Source: Methanomicrobium sp. W14
GTDB lineage: Archaea; Halobacteriota; Methanomicrobia; Methanomicrobiales; Methanomicrobiaceae
Direction: 5' to 3'
Length of the DNA: 64,000 nt
Assembly (NCBI RefSeq): GCF_017875315.1
Contig: NZ_JAGGMM010000002.1
Span: 62,001 to 126,000, forward strand
How positions within the stretch are numbered: position 1 is the stretch's first letter; every line of letters begins with the position of its first letter. Below the pieces are notes generated by a model. The model was not told the origin of the DNA. It saw nothing but the letters and a program-made list of their open reading frames with translations, and made no database searches. A program made the translations under genes and the position numbers. This document shows positions 34,087-42,568 of the stretch, piece by piece.

Positions 34087-35250
34087 TTAGTGTGATATGA
34101 ACCTTCTGTATGCGTCCGGAATTTCACTTCTGTTTTCGACGATAGCCCTGCTGATATCCTTAAGGTTTTTGTTTATCTGGTCAATGTTTTTTATCTGGAT
34201 GTCTATTTTTGCACCTATGCTCTCCTCTGATATTTTATTTTCCAGTATGTCCTTTTTAATCTGCACTATGTTGTCCCGGACAAGATTCACAGGCTCTTTT
34301 ATTCTAAGCGTGGATTCTGTTATATAGGCTATAAGGGCCTCTCTTACCTCCTGCCTGAACATTGCGCTTCCGATTATTCCTGCTGCAGCGCCCAGGGCAT
34401 CTATTTCAGCTTCTGTCCATTTTCTGTCTTCCCTTGTTTCGTCAAAGCCGATGAAGCCCCACCATTTGTCATTAATAAATATGGGTGTTATCACAGATGT
34501 TTTCGTCCCTAAATGTTCCATATTCCTTTTTTCGTCGGGTTCCACCGAGCCTATGTCGGCAATTATGATATTCCCCTTTTCCATCTCGTCTTTCCAGCGG
34601 AGGATGCCTGCTTTTTCGTATGAAAGTCCCTGCATCCTTGGATTTGTAATCTGGGAAGCGGATTTGTCGTAAGCCCATTCAAATCTCTCGTTCATGAGAA
34701 GGGTGTTAGTATTTTCGTCGGTAGTGTTTTCGAAACAGTATGTCCTTGCAACACCTGTGGCCTTTCCAAGTGCCTCCAGGACCCCGGGCATCACCTTTTC
34801 CCAGGAATTTGACTTTAAAAACTGTCTTGATGCGAAGTTTATCGCTTCAAGTATTTTGTCCCTGAGCAGAATGTCATTGACTATTTTTTTTCTTTCAGAA
34901 ATGTCATGGATATGTATAATAAAATAGCCGCTTTCTTTGTCAAAGAAGAACGTTGCTACAATGGTGACTATTTCAGAGTCCCTTCTGACCAGTCTGAATT
35001 CGTAGATTTTGTCGTTGAATGTTTTGCTCTCCAGGAAATTCCTGAATACGCTTTTTATTAGATCTCTGTCCTCCTCATAAATTATAGACTCAAATGTAAT
35101 TCTGCTGTTTACAATATCCCTGCATTTATATTTCGTAAAGCGGCAAAAGGCAACGTTTGCGGCAATAATCCTTCCCTTTTTGTCAGCCAGGGCGAGTCCT
35201 GTGATGGCATGCTCAAATATGTTTTTGTAGATGTCCCCCGTAATATTCAT
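34087..35250 (-). CDS. PAS-GAF sensor protein lacking a kinase domain
   Basis: 387 residues: PAS domain (about 1-125; FEHAITGLALADKKGRIIAANVAFCRFTKY, then PAC-like FRLVRRDSEIVTIVATFF), GAF domain (about 135-300; EAINFASRQFLKSNSWEKVMPGVLEALGKATGVARTYCF ... GFDETREDRKWTEAEIDALGAAAGIIGSA) and a C-terminal helical segment (STLRIKEPVNLVRDNIVQIKKDI) that resembles a dimerisation helix without a phospho-histidine. There is no ATPase domain. A TATA element (about 35271-35279) sits 25 bases before the ATG, so the mRNA may be leaderless. It is the first gene of a two-gene unit with the RecA-like protein. Confidence 0.85.
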   Translation of the reverse strand: MNITGDIYKNIFEHAITGLALADKKGRIIAANVAFCRFTKYKCRDIVNSRITFESIIYEEDRDLIKSVFRNFLESKTFNDKIYEFRLVRRDSEIVTIVATFFFDKESGYFIIHIHDISERKKIVNDILLRDKILEAINFASRQFLKSNSWEKVMPGVLEALGKATGVARTYCFENTTDENTNTLLMNERFEWAYDKSASQITNPRMQGLSYEKAGILRWKDEMEKGNIIIADIGSVEPDEKRNMEHLGTKTSVITPIFINDKWWGFIGFDETREDRKWTEAEIDALGAAAGIIGSAMFRQEVREALIAYITESTLRIKEPVNLVRDNIVQIKKDILENKISEESIGAKIDIQIKNIDQINKNLKDISRAIVENRSEIPDAYRRFISH

Positions 35251-35412
35251 AAGCCATTAATATGAATTTTAAATATAAAAATGTGTTTTAGCCCGCTTGA
35301 AAAAAAATCCGTTTATAATGATATGTCAGGTCATCTTTTTATTTGATCTGCGAGGACTTTTTTTTAAATAATTATGAGATTTTTCAGTACAGTAAAAATA
35401 AAAAAAGGATTT

Positions 35413-36918
35413 TTACTTGTGTACATAGTGTTCGACATTTCCGTATGTTTTGAGCTTTTTGTCTTCGTCAAGCACCGATACCGTCCCGTGGCCTCCGCAT
35501 ATGAGGCATTTCTTTCCTGTCCTCTCTTCGTATCCCAAAGCCATCACAAGGACCTTTTTTCTCTCTTCCCGGGCAAGTTCGCTGTCCACATTGACTGATG
35601 TCACCAGAAAGTCTGCTATAGAGTTGTATCTCCTGCGGTCATCTGAAAAGCTTGAAAAGTTCATCAGGGTGTCTGCCGTAAACAAAAGGCCTGCTTTCGG
35701 GCAGAATATAATAAGCTGGCCTGCCTGGTGGCCTCCCCTGCTTAACAAAACCTCGAATTCAAGACCGCCTATAGGTATTTTTGCAAGTACAGGAAATCCG
35801 GTTTCATTCTCCTGCGAGTTTTCGGGAAGAAGTCTTGTGTTCTCTTCGGATGGAGGATTCCAGCGGGAGAAAAGTGCAATCATTTTGGTGTATACCTTTT
35901 CAAGTATTGAATTTTCGTTTCTTGACCCCCATGCCCGGTTTCCGCATTTTATAATCTCTAGTGTTGTTGGGTGCATGTATGCCGGCACATTGTATGCTCC
36001 CCCGGCACCGCAGTGGTCCGCGTCACCGTGAGTCACTATCATGAACTTCAGTTTTTTGTCTATGTCAAGCCCGTAGTATGAGAACATTTTTCTGGCGTCA
36101 TCTGAGTATATTCCGTATCCGGTATCAATCATCACAGTTTCACCGGGGTAGTCAAATACGAATATGCTTCCGCCTCCGGGGAGCTGAAAGCAGAACAGTG
36201 TCATATCGGGAGTTATCTCAATCTCCTGGACGTCTGCGTAAAAACCCGCTCCGGTTGTTTTGTTCAGAAAATCCCCGCAGAGTATGTAATTTTCAAAGAC
36301 CTCGTCAGGGTTGTCGCCGCGTTTCGTCAGCTCCTGGACCGTGTGGTTGATGTCCTTTAAAAAGTTTATCAGGAAGTCATCGTCGTCGTTTCCGATGTAC
36401 CTGCGGAGCTTTTTTGCAAACATTACGTAAAAGACGGTCTTGTCAAGTGATGTCCCCGTCGTGTCGTATTCGATTATATCTATTTTATAGTGGTTTTTCA
36501 GTGAGTCCAGGAGCTCGTCTGCCCTGTGCTTCTCCTCAAGGTTCATGCTGACAAAAACGGTCTCCGGAAAGCTTCCCGTATCATCGAAGTCTATCGACCC
36601 TATATATGCACCTGCATCAGATGCGATGTCAAGGAATTCGGCAAGGGCTCCTGCCCTGTTGGGAAGGTTGACGCTGAATTTCAGGAAAGGGAGGCTTTTT
36701 AAAGAGTTTCTGAGGAACCCTATGGATGAAAGTCTCTCCTTAATCTTTTCGTATGCCTCTTCGCTGCATGTGACCTCGAAGAATGCAGTCTGCGAGTCTA
36801 TCTGTCTGTCATAGTGAATTCTGTTTATATTTCCGTTGAGCTCGGTTATTATTCCTGAAGCAAGGTTCAGTGCGCCCGGTCTGTTTGGAATGTATGCTAC
36901 AAATGAATATCTGTTCAA
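35413..36918 (-). CDS. ACT-ACT-metallo-beta-lactamase fusion protein
   Basis: 501 residues. Two N-terminal ACT-like domains (about 1-75, YIPNRPGALNLASGIITELNGNINRI; about 78-150, NLPNRAGALAEFLDIASDAGAYIGSID) resemble amino-acid-sensing regulatory modules. An MBL-fold domain (about 235-490) has the metal motif H297-G-D299-A-D301-H302, with Asp in place of the second His, then RGGHQAGQ, LFTADT and CGGHGTV. The start is TTG with AGGTGA eight bases upstream. The hydrolase substrate is unknown, possibly under amino-acid control. It follows the methyltransferase at 36938 by 19 bases and is likely co-transcribed. Confidence 0.85.
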   Translation of the reverse strand: MNRYSFVAYIPNRPGALNLASGIITELNGNINRIHYDRQIDSQTAFFEVTCSEEAYEKIKERLSSIGFLRNSLKSLPFLKFSVNLPNRAGALAEFLDIASDAGAYIGSIDFDDTGSFPETVFVSMNLEEKHRADELLDSLKNHYKIDIIEYDTTGTSLDKTVFYVMFAKKLRRYIGNDDDDFLINFLKDINHTVQELTKRGDNPDEVFENYILCGDFLNKTTGAGFYADVQEIEITPDMTLFCFQLPGGGSIFVFDYPGETVMIDTGYGIYSDDARKMFSYYGLDIDKKLKFMIVTHGDADHCGAGGAYNVPAYMHPTTLEIIKCGNRAWGSRNENSILEKVYTKMIALFSRWNPPSEENTRLLPENSQENETGFPVLAKIPIGGLEFEVLLSRGGHQAGQLIIFCPKAGLLFTADTLMNFSSFSDDRRRYNSIADFLVTSVNVDSELAREERKKVLVMALGYEERTGKKCLICGGHGTVSVLDEDKKLKTYGNVEHYVHK

Positions 36919-36937
36919 AAAAAATCACCTGTCCGGC

Positions 36938-37687
36938 TTATTTATTTAGGGGTTTAATCAGGTACATCGCCCACCCGATGTACTCCCTCCCGTATGCAAG
37001 GTACTCCTCCTGAACCCTTCTGAAGTAGCTGAGTATCTCTTCATAGTCAGGAGAGGATTTATCTTTACAGCCCATGAGCCAATCGATGCAGTTTCTCCAT
37101 ATTCCGGATTCGTAGACGTCCCAGTCGTTGTCGTCTGCCCTGACAACCGATTTAAGGTCGAAGCCTTTTCCCCTTATTATCTGGAGTATTTCGTATTCCG
37201 TCATAATTTCCTGCCACTGGCGGCAGAACTCCGGTGCAACTGTATCTTTTTTCCAGTAGCGGTCTCCGATGATTATTGACCCCGTATCTTTTATGAAACC
37301 TGAAAGTACCGTTAAAGTCTCCTCAATGCCTCCCCAGATCTGGGAGGCCCCGAGGGCGACGGCAAAATCATAAAGTTCGCCCTCTTCTTTTTCGTAATCT
37401 GAGGCGTCAGCAAAGAATATGGAGATTTTGTCGGAAAGTCCAAGCTCTTCGATTGCATTGCATGCGTTGCGGCAGGCGTCCTCCCTTATGTCAATGCCTG
37501 TGCCGGAGATGCCGAAGGTCTCTCCCCACATCCCGAGAAGAGTCCCGTTTCCGCACCCGAAATCGATTACCGACATACCTTCCGACATGCCGGCTATTTC
37601 ACCTATGTAAACCGCTTTTTCGGGGCTTAAAGGGTTCATTATGCTCAGTGGGCCCTGCGATACAGAGACAATATCACGAAATTCCAT
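36938..37687 (-). CDS. SAM-dependent methyltransferase
   Basis: 249 residues, class I Rossmann methyltransferase. Motif I is VIDFGCGNGTLLGMW, motif II is GTGIDIREDACRNA, and GELYDFAVALGASQIWGG is the motif IV region. The C-terminal half is rich in Trp and Tyr (CRQWQEIMTEYEILQIIRGKGF, YLAYGREYIGWAMYLIKP), like small-molecule methyltransferases. It lies directly upstream of the ACT-ACT-MBL gene. The substrate is unknown; pairing with an MBL hydrolase suggests a shared small-molecule pathway (inference). Confidence 0.85.
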   Translation of the reverse strand: MEFRDIVSVSQGPLSIMNPLSPEKAVYIGEIAGMSEGMSVIDFGCGNGTLLGMWGETFGISGTGIDIREDACRNACNAIEELGLSDKISIFFADASDYEKEEGELYDFAVALGASQIWGGIEETLTVLSGFIKDTGSIIIGDRYWKKDTVAPEFCRQWQEIMTEYEILQIIRGKGFDLKSVVRADDNDWDVYESGIWRNCIDWLMGCKDKSSPDYEEILSYFRRVQEEYLAYGREYIGWAMYLIKPLNK

Positions 37688-37968
37688 TATATTATACCGC
37701 CGTAAAATCCAAAACCGGATGAAACGAATCCTAAATCAGATTCTGCATTATTTATTGTCGCTTAAACGGCATCAATTTATTGCAGGCCCAAGGTTCTGTC
37801 CGAAAGTGGTTTTAACGGTTTTTAATTGCATACTTTTTGCACATATCCCTCCTCCTATTCAGAGTGGAAACGGACTCCAGTTTCCTTACGGTTCAAAAAA
37901 ATACTGGTTTAAATTGACTAAATCCAAAAAAGAAACATAGTTATATGAATATAACAAGTTTATAAAAT

Positions 37969-39495
37969 ATGAAGAAAACACTCGGTCGTTATATCGGGGT
38001 GATAGCATTTATTCTTGTTCTTCTCATCCCGACAGACCCTTCAGTGTTTCCGACAGACGCTAAATACGTCGCCAGTGTGACTCTTCTCATGGTAATCTGG
38101 TGGGTTACCGAGGCGATACCGATACAGGCGACTGCACTTCTGCCCGTTATTCTCTTTCCTGCTCTTGGGGTACTGACTCCTGCCGAGGCCTGTGCACCCT
38201 ATGCCGACAAGACGATATTTCTGTTTATGGGCGGATTTATCATAGCTATGTCAATGCAGAGGTGGGGTCTTCATGAAAGGATAGCCCTGAATATTATAAA
38301 CAGGGTCGGAACCTCGCCGAGAATGCTTATCCTGGGATTCATGGTGGCAACCGCCTTTTTGTCCATGTGGATCTCAAACACAGCAACGGCGATGATGATG
38401 GTTCCTATAGCAATAGCAATCATTGCGACAATTCTCCCCAAGTCCGACACCGGTCTTGGCGAGATGACGGAGCAGCAGAGGGACTTTTCGGAGTGTATAG
38501 TGATATCGATTGCATATGCGGCGACAATCGGGGGTATAGCAACAATCATCGGGACACCGCCCAACGGGATATTCGTAGCCCAGATGGAGACTATCTTTCC
38601 GTCTGCACCTGCAATTGACTTTTTTACATGGATGGAGTTTGCCCTGCCGCTTGCATGCGTAATGCTCCCGCTTGCATGGCTCTGGCTGACATACGGCCCG
38701 TACAGGCACATGCCGGGAAAAATTTCTTCAGGAAAGGAAATAATAGCGGAAAGGCTCAGGTCCCTCGGTGAGATGGGCAGGGGAGAAAAATGGACGCTTC
38801 TGGTCTTTGCAATGACGGCTGCAGCCTGGATAATGAGGTCCGAGAAACATATAGGGAATGTTGTAATTCCCGGAATAACCACATATCTTCCTTTTGTCGG
38901 AGACTCTACGATTGCAATTGCAGGGGCAGTCCTTTTATTCCTGCTTCCTGTAGACACCAAAGAAGGAGTGTTTACGATGAACTGGGAATGGGCAAAAAAA
39001 ATTCCCTGGGGGATTCTCATTCTTTTCGGCGGAGGTATCTGTCTTTCGACTGCGTTTATAAAAAGCGGCCTTGCAGGCGTTATAATGCAGCACATGACCT
39101 TTATGCATGTCCTGCCTGTGGTTGTAGCTGTCCTTGTCGTGGCTCTTTTGGTCTCACTTTTGACAGAGGTCACTTCCAATACGGCAATAGCTTCGGTTAT
39201 GATGCCTGTTATGGCTGTAACGGCCGTCAGCATGGGGATTCATCCTTATCTGCTTATGTTAACGGCAGCGTTTGCATGCTCTATGGCTTTCATGCTCCCT
39301 GTTGCAACACCCCCGAATGCCGTTGCCTACAGCTCGGGTTATGTTGAGATGAAGGATATGATACGGACAGGCTGGATTCTGAATATTGTCGGAATTTTCA
39401 TTCTCACACTGTTCATGTTTACCATAATATCCTGGATTCTGGGATTTTCAACTGCAATGCCGGACTGGGCTTTTGAGCCGGCGGTTTCCGTGTGA
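37969..39495 (+). CDS. DASS-family (SLC13) anion:Na+ symporter
   Basis: 508 residues with about 11-12 membrane segments. Both halves carry the SNT signature of the divalent anion:sodium symporter family: ISNTATAMMMVPIAIAI and TEVTSNTAIASVMMPVM. Other family segments are MVIWWVTEAIPIQATALLPVILFP and TPPNGIFVAQ. Substrates in the family are dicarboxylates, sulfate or phosphate. A TATA-like TTATATG (37941-37947) lies about 25 bases before the ATG, so the message may be leaderless. Monocistronic. Confidence 0.93.
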   Translation: MKKTLGRYIGVIAFILVLLIPTDPSVFPTDAKYVASVTLLMVIWWVTEAIPIQATALLPVILFPALGVLTPAEACAPYADKTIFLFMGGFIIAMSMQRWGLHERIALNIINRVGTSPRMLILGFMVATAFLSMWISNTATAMMMVPIAIAIIATILPKSDTGLGEMTEQQRDFSECIVISIAYAATIGGIATIIGTPPNGIFVAQMETIFPSAPAIDFFTWMEFALPLACVMLPLAWLWLTYGPYRHMPGKISSGKEIIAERLRSLGEMGRGEKWTLLVFAMTAAAWIMRSEKHIGNVVIPGITTYLPFVGDSTIAIAGAVLLFLLPVDTKEGVFTMNWEWAKKIPWGILILFGGGICLSTAFIKSGLAGVIMQHMTFMHVLPVVVAVLVVALLVSLLTEVTSNTAIASVMMPVMAVTAVSMGIHPYLLMLTAAFACSMAFMLPVATPPNAVAYSSGYVEMKDMIRTGWILNIVGIFILTLFMFTIISWILGFSTAMPDWAFEPAVSV

Positions 39496-39616
39496 AGTAT
39501 CTGTTAAAGTTAATATAATCAAAATAGATCAATCCATAATTTGTTTTTTAAATGCCGGTTAAACCTTTAAAACAGCAGATTTTCAGCCTTATACCCGTTT
39601 CATACTCAAGATTAAT

Positions 39617-40351
39617 ATGATCCTAAAGCTATACTTCTACATCATGCCCAAGGAAAATATAATATCGGGAGGCCTTGAAGGCGACGGTATTGAGGGACAT
39701 AGAAAAAAAGTAAAAAAAACATCTTCCCGTGACAATGTTGAAGACTTGGATAGTAATATGAACTTTCAGTCTGGTGAAAGAAGTTCCGGGGAATCCGTCT
39801 TTGGCAAAGAGACTTCCGGGAAGAGTGAAGGGAAAACAAAGAGAGAGGAGCGTTCTTCTGAAGAAGGTGATATATTTGATACAGGATTCGGCTCCTTTAA
39901 GTCGGTGAAAAAGTACAGGGAGAATTCTCATATAGGAAGCGATTCGGATATCTTTTCGAACGGGTTCGGTTCGAAGGATGCCGGGTGGATGTCAGGTCGC
40001 AGGAGAAAATCCACGGCAAAACCCTCCGAGCCGTATGAAGGGGAAAAAACTCATGAAATTCGTTCAAAGACAGAGGAGGGGGATATCTTCGCGACAGATA
40101 TTGCTTCACATCCTCTTGAGACGTCCGAGGAAAGGGAAGAGCGTAAAGTCAGTGAAAGCAGAAGACCACCCAGACCGCCTGAAAATGGTGACCCTTTCTA
40201 CACGGGGTTCGGGTATACTGATCAGAGGAGTGAAAGAGAGTCTGAGGCAAAAAAAACAGCACATTCCGGTCTGAAAACAGGGGGTCCTGTGAAGAAAAAG
40301 AAGCCTCAAAAAGAACTGTCCGACGAAGACGACGATGATCTGTTCAGCTAG
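39617..40351 (+). CDS. Disordered, charged protein with repeated GDIFxTGFGS motif
   Basis: Up to 244 residues (ATG at 39617, or more likely ATG at 39644, giving 235; neither has a clear ribosome binding site). The composition is Glu, Lys, Ser and Arg rich with no hydrophobic core. A short motif recurs: GDIFDTGFGS (84-93), SDIFSNGFGS (110-119), GDIFATDIAS (155-164) and GDPFYTGFGY (191-200), with an acidic tail ending DDDLFS. These look like short linear binding motifs on a disordered chain. No family is recognised. The neighbours (DASS transporter, OB-fold protein) give no function. Confidence 0.75.
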   Translation: MILKLYFYIMPKENIISGGLEGDGIEGHRKKVKKTSSRDNVEDLDSNMNFQSGERSSGESVFGKETSGKSEGKTKREERSSEEGDIFDTGFGSFKSVKKYRENSHIGSDSDIFSNGFGSKDAGWMSGRRRKSTAKPSEPYEGEKTHEIRSKTEEGDIFATDIASHPLETSEEREERKVSESRRPPRPPENGDPFYTGFGYTDQRSERESEAKKTAHSGLKTGGPVKKKKPQKELSDEDDDDLFS

Positions 40352-40377
40352 ACTAAAAAAAGGTTACAGGAATTCTT

Positions 40378-40764
40378 TTATTCCTGATCTTCTTTTGTTA
40401 TGAGGATCTGTATATTCTCTGTTTTTTCAACCGAAATCTCCTTTTTTCCTTTATAAACTGAGACTGTGCCTGTGACATTTACAAACTCTGCCTTTTTGAA
40501 ACTGTCAAGGTATTCTTCACCGCCCTTAAAGAAAATGTCAGGCCCGTCGGTATTTATTATGAGGTTGTTCCCGGTTTTTGTTGCATATACTCCGGTAACA
40601 TTTCCTGAAAAGAACACGGGGTTTCCCTCTGTCGAATTTTCGGAATACTCCGTGGAGAATGATTTCATGCCTGCCGATGATATGAGGATATGGGATGCCG
40701 CTACAGTTGCAAGAACTGCCAGAAGAAGCATTAATGCAAACTTTTCCTCTTTCCCTGAAATCAT
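40378..40764 (-). CDS. Membrane-anchored OB-fold-like protein
   Basis: 128 residues: one N-terminal membrane helix (KFALMLLLAVLATVAASHILIS), then a small beta-barrel (VFFSGNVTGVYATKTGNNLIINTDG ... FVNVTGTVSVYKGKKEISVEKTENIQIL) resembling the OB-fold of the archaeal YxxA/NigD-like and tRNA_anti-like groups. The folded part is extracytoplasmic. It lies 25 bases after the pilin-like gene on the same strand, so the two are probably co-transcribed. Function unknown. Confidence 0.75.
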   Translation of the reverse strand: MISGKEEKFALMLLLAVLATVAASHILISSAGMKSFSTEYSENSTEGNPVFFSGNVTGVYATKTGNNLIINTDGPDIFFKGGEEYLDSFKKAEFVNVTGTVSVYKGKKEISVEKTENIQILITKEDQE

Positions 40765-40789
40765 TAAGCTGAAAGACTCCTTTTTTTGA

Positions 40790-41443
40790 TTATAGCAAAT
40801 AAAGCGTCACTATCCTTTTGACTGTAATGTCAGCCGGAACTATTGGACTTACAACAAGGGGATTTTCGGATTTCGGCGTCACCAGAACAGAGAACTGTCC
40901 GGATGCAGGCACGTCGGACGACGGGTATACGAGTATTGTGAATATTTCGTTCTGTTCAAGGATATTGTCTTCATCGGCGTCACCGAATGGAATAACACTG
41001 GATTTCTGTGCAATCGTCCAGGATGGTTTTGAAAGCGGACTTTCATTAGAGTAGGAGAGATTTTCCGTTTTTCCACCGTAGCTGAACTGAATAACAGCCT
41101 TGTTCATCTTGACTGAAACAGGGCTTCCTATCAGGAGTTTCAGAGGTATCGTGCAGCTCCCCATGGCTTTGGGGTTTTTACCTTCTGTTTTAAGCTCAAC
41201 TCCCTGGAATACCCCGCCTGTGTCCTCTGCACCGTAGCATGCCCCGTCTACGACAAGAATTTCACTGGATTCACCTGTGGCGAAACTGATTATGCCTGTA
41301 TGGGGCTCGTAGCTCCTGTTGTGGTCAGGCATGACTGCACCGTAAACGGCACTTCCGAATAGATATATGAAGATGCACAGGATTCCGATGGCAATTACCG
41401 CCTCAAGTCCTGTCATTGCCTCATCCCCTGATTGGGTACGCAT
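40790..41443 (-). CDS. Archaellin/type IV pilin-like protein
   Basis: 217 residues from the ATG at 41441-41443 (a GTG three codons earlier is possible). The N-terminus RTQSGDEAMTGLEAVIAIGILCIFIYLFGS has the class III signal peptide pattern: short polar leader, Gly-Asp-Glu, and a hydrophobic helix with Glu at +5-like position, as in archaellins and archaeal pilins. The remainder is a beta-rich exported domain (VVDGACYGAEDTGG ... VPASGQFSVLVTPK) typical of the archaellin fold. It would be processed by a prepilin peptidase; no assembly genes are nearby. Confidence 0.78.
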   Translation of the reverse strand: MRTQSGDEAMTGLEAVIAIGILCIFIYLFGSAVYGAVMPDHNRSYEPHTGIISFATGESSEILVVDGACYGAEDTGGVFQGVELKTEGKNPKAMGSCTIPLKLLIGSPVSVKMNKAVIQFSYGGKTENLSYSNESPLSKPSWTIAQKSSVIPFGDADEDNILEQNEIFTILVYPSSDVPASGQFSVLVTPKSENPLVVSPIVPADITVKRIVTLYLL

Positions 41444-41603
41444 AATAAACACTAATGAACTGTCTAGAATATAATTCTGGCTTTTTTATTTTTGGGATTC
41501 AAAAATGCCCGGTATGCCATTTATTTCTGGTATTCTATAATGACAATTTAATTTGGGAATCTTGATATGTATTAGGGTACAAAATTTTTATGGGCCGGGT
41601 CTG

Positions 41604-42506
41604 ATGAGGATAAAGTCGCTGTTTTACCTTTTTGCCATTATTGCTGTCGTCGGATGCGGGGCCTTTATAATTATATCGTCCAATACTGAACTTAAGACCA
41701 GTGCCGGATTATCGGTTGCGGACTACGGCCTGAACAACAACAGGTACGAATGGGGGCTTTCTGCCTGCAACTGGGTCCTGGAGGACTCTCCCTACAATAC
41801 TGATGCACTTAAACTTAAAATAAATCTTTTAAAGGCGCTTGAGAGATATGGTGAAGCGTATTCGGTCCAGAAGACTCTTCTTAGTTTTGTCGGTTCCGGC
41901 TCTCTGACTCCGGATGAATGGGAGGATGCAGCGTGGCTTTACATAAAAAACGGAGATTATCCCGGTGCAATATCAGCATACGAAAAAATTCTCTCGCAAT
42001 ACGCTGATGTTCTGAAAGAAAATCCGTCTGATGCGGACACACTCGCGGAGGCAGGCTCTGTTCTTATAAATCTTCAGCGTTATTCCGAGGCGGCCGGGGT
42101 CTACAATTCGGTTCTTGAAGATGACCCGGAAAATGCGGAAGCCTGGATTGGTCTCGGGGATGCCTACCTTTACAACTCGCTTTTAAAAAGCGGTAAAATT
42201 GAGAATATATACAGCGTCAACGGCCTGAAAAAGCCAAGGTCGCAGGAGATAAGTACAGGTGCCGCAGCTTCGCAGCTGAAGGCAGTTGCGGCATACAAAA
42301 AGGCTGTTGAGATAAAACCCCTGTTATTCCCTCGTGTTGCTGCAAAAATGGCGGGGAGTTTCCAGAGTTCCATCAGCAGCTATTCGGATATCGTTGAAAA
42401 CAGCCCTTTGAGTGATCTCGGAGCCGGGAATGTCTCAGACATAGAAAATATGACCGGTATGGACAGTCTTACAGGTGATGAGGGATTACTTGGAGGACTG
42501 TTCTGA
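41604..42506 (+). CDS. TPR-repeat protein with N-terminal membrane anchor
   Basis: 300 residues. The N-terminal hydrophobic helix (KSLFYLFAIIAVVGCGAFIIISS) may be an uncleaved anchor or a lipoprotein signal (VVGCG). Five to six TPR-like repeats follow (EDAAWLYIKNGDYPGAISAYEKIL, AEAGSVLINLQRYSEAAGVYNSVL, AWIGLGDAYLYNSLLKSG), with a low-complexity Gly/Asp C-terminus. The frame opens with TTG at 41553, but the ATG at 41604 directly precedes the hydrophobic segment. It is divergent from the pilin-like gene; a role in surface complex assembly is plausible. Confidence 0.78.
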   Translation: MRIKSLFYLFAIIAVVGCGAFIIISSNTELKTSAGLSVADYGLNNNRYEWGLSACNWVLEDSPYNTDALKLKINLLKALERYGEAYSVQKTLLSFVGSGSLTPDEWEDAAWLYIKNGDYPGAISAYEKILSQYADVLKENPSDADTLAEAGSVLINLQRYSEAAGVYNSVLEDDPENAEAWIGLGDAYLYNSLLKSGKIENIYSVNGLKKPRSQEISTGAAASQLKAVAAYKKAVEIKPLLFPRVAAKMAGSFQSSISSYSDIVENSPLSDLGAGNVSDIENMTGMDSLTGDEGLLGGLF

Positions 42507-42568
42507 AAAATATATTTTTTCATGCCGGTTTCATCCGAAAAAATCTGCCTGGTGAAAAAAATAAGTTT

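Noticed and set aside
38271-39233. 320-codon frame antisense to the DASS transporter
   Set aside because: Shadow of a strong membrane-protein gene in its complementary frame; no ribosome binding site or recognisable domain.
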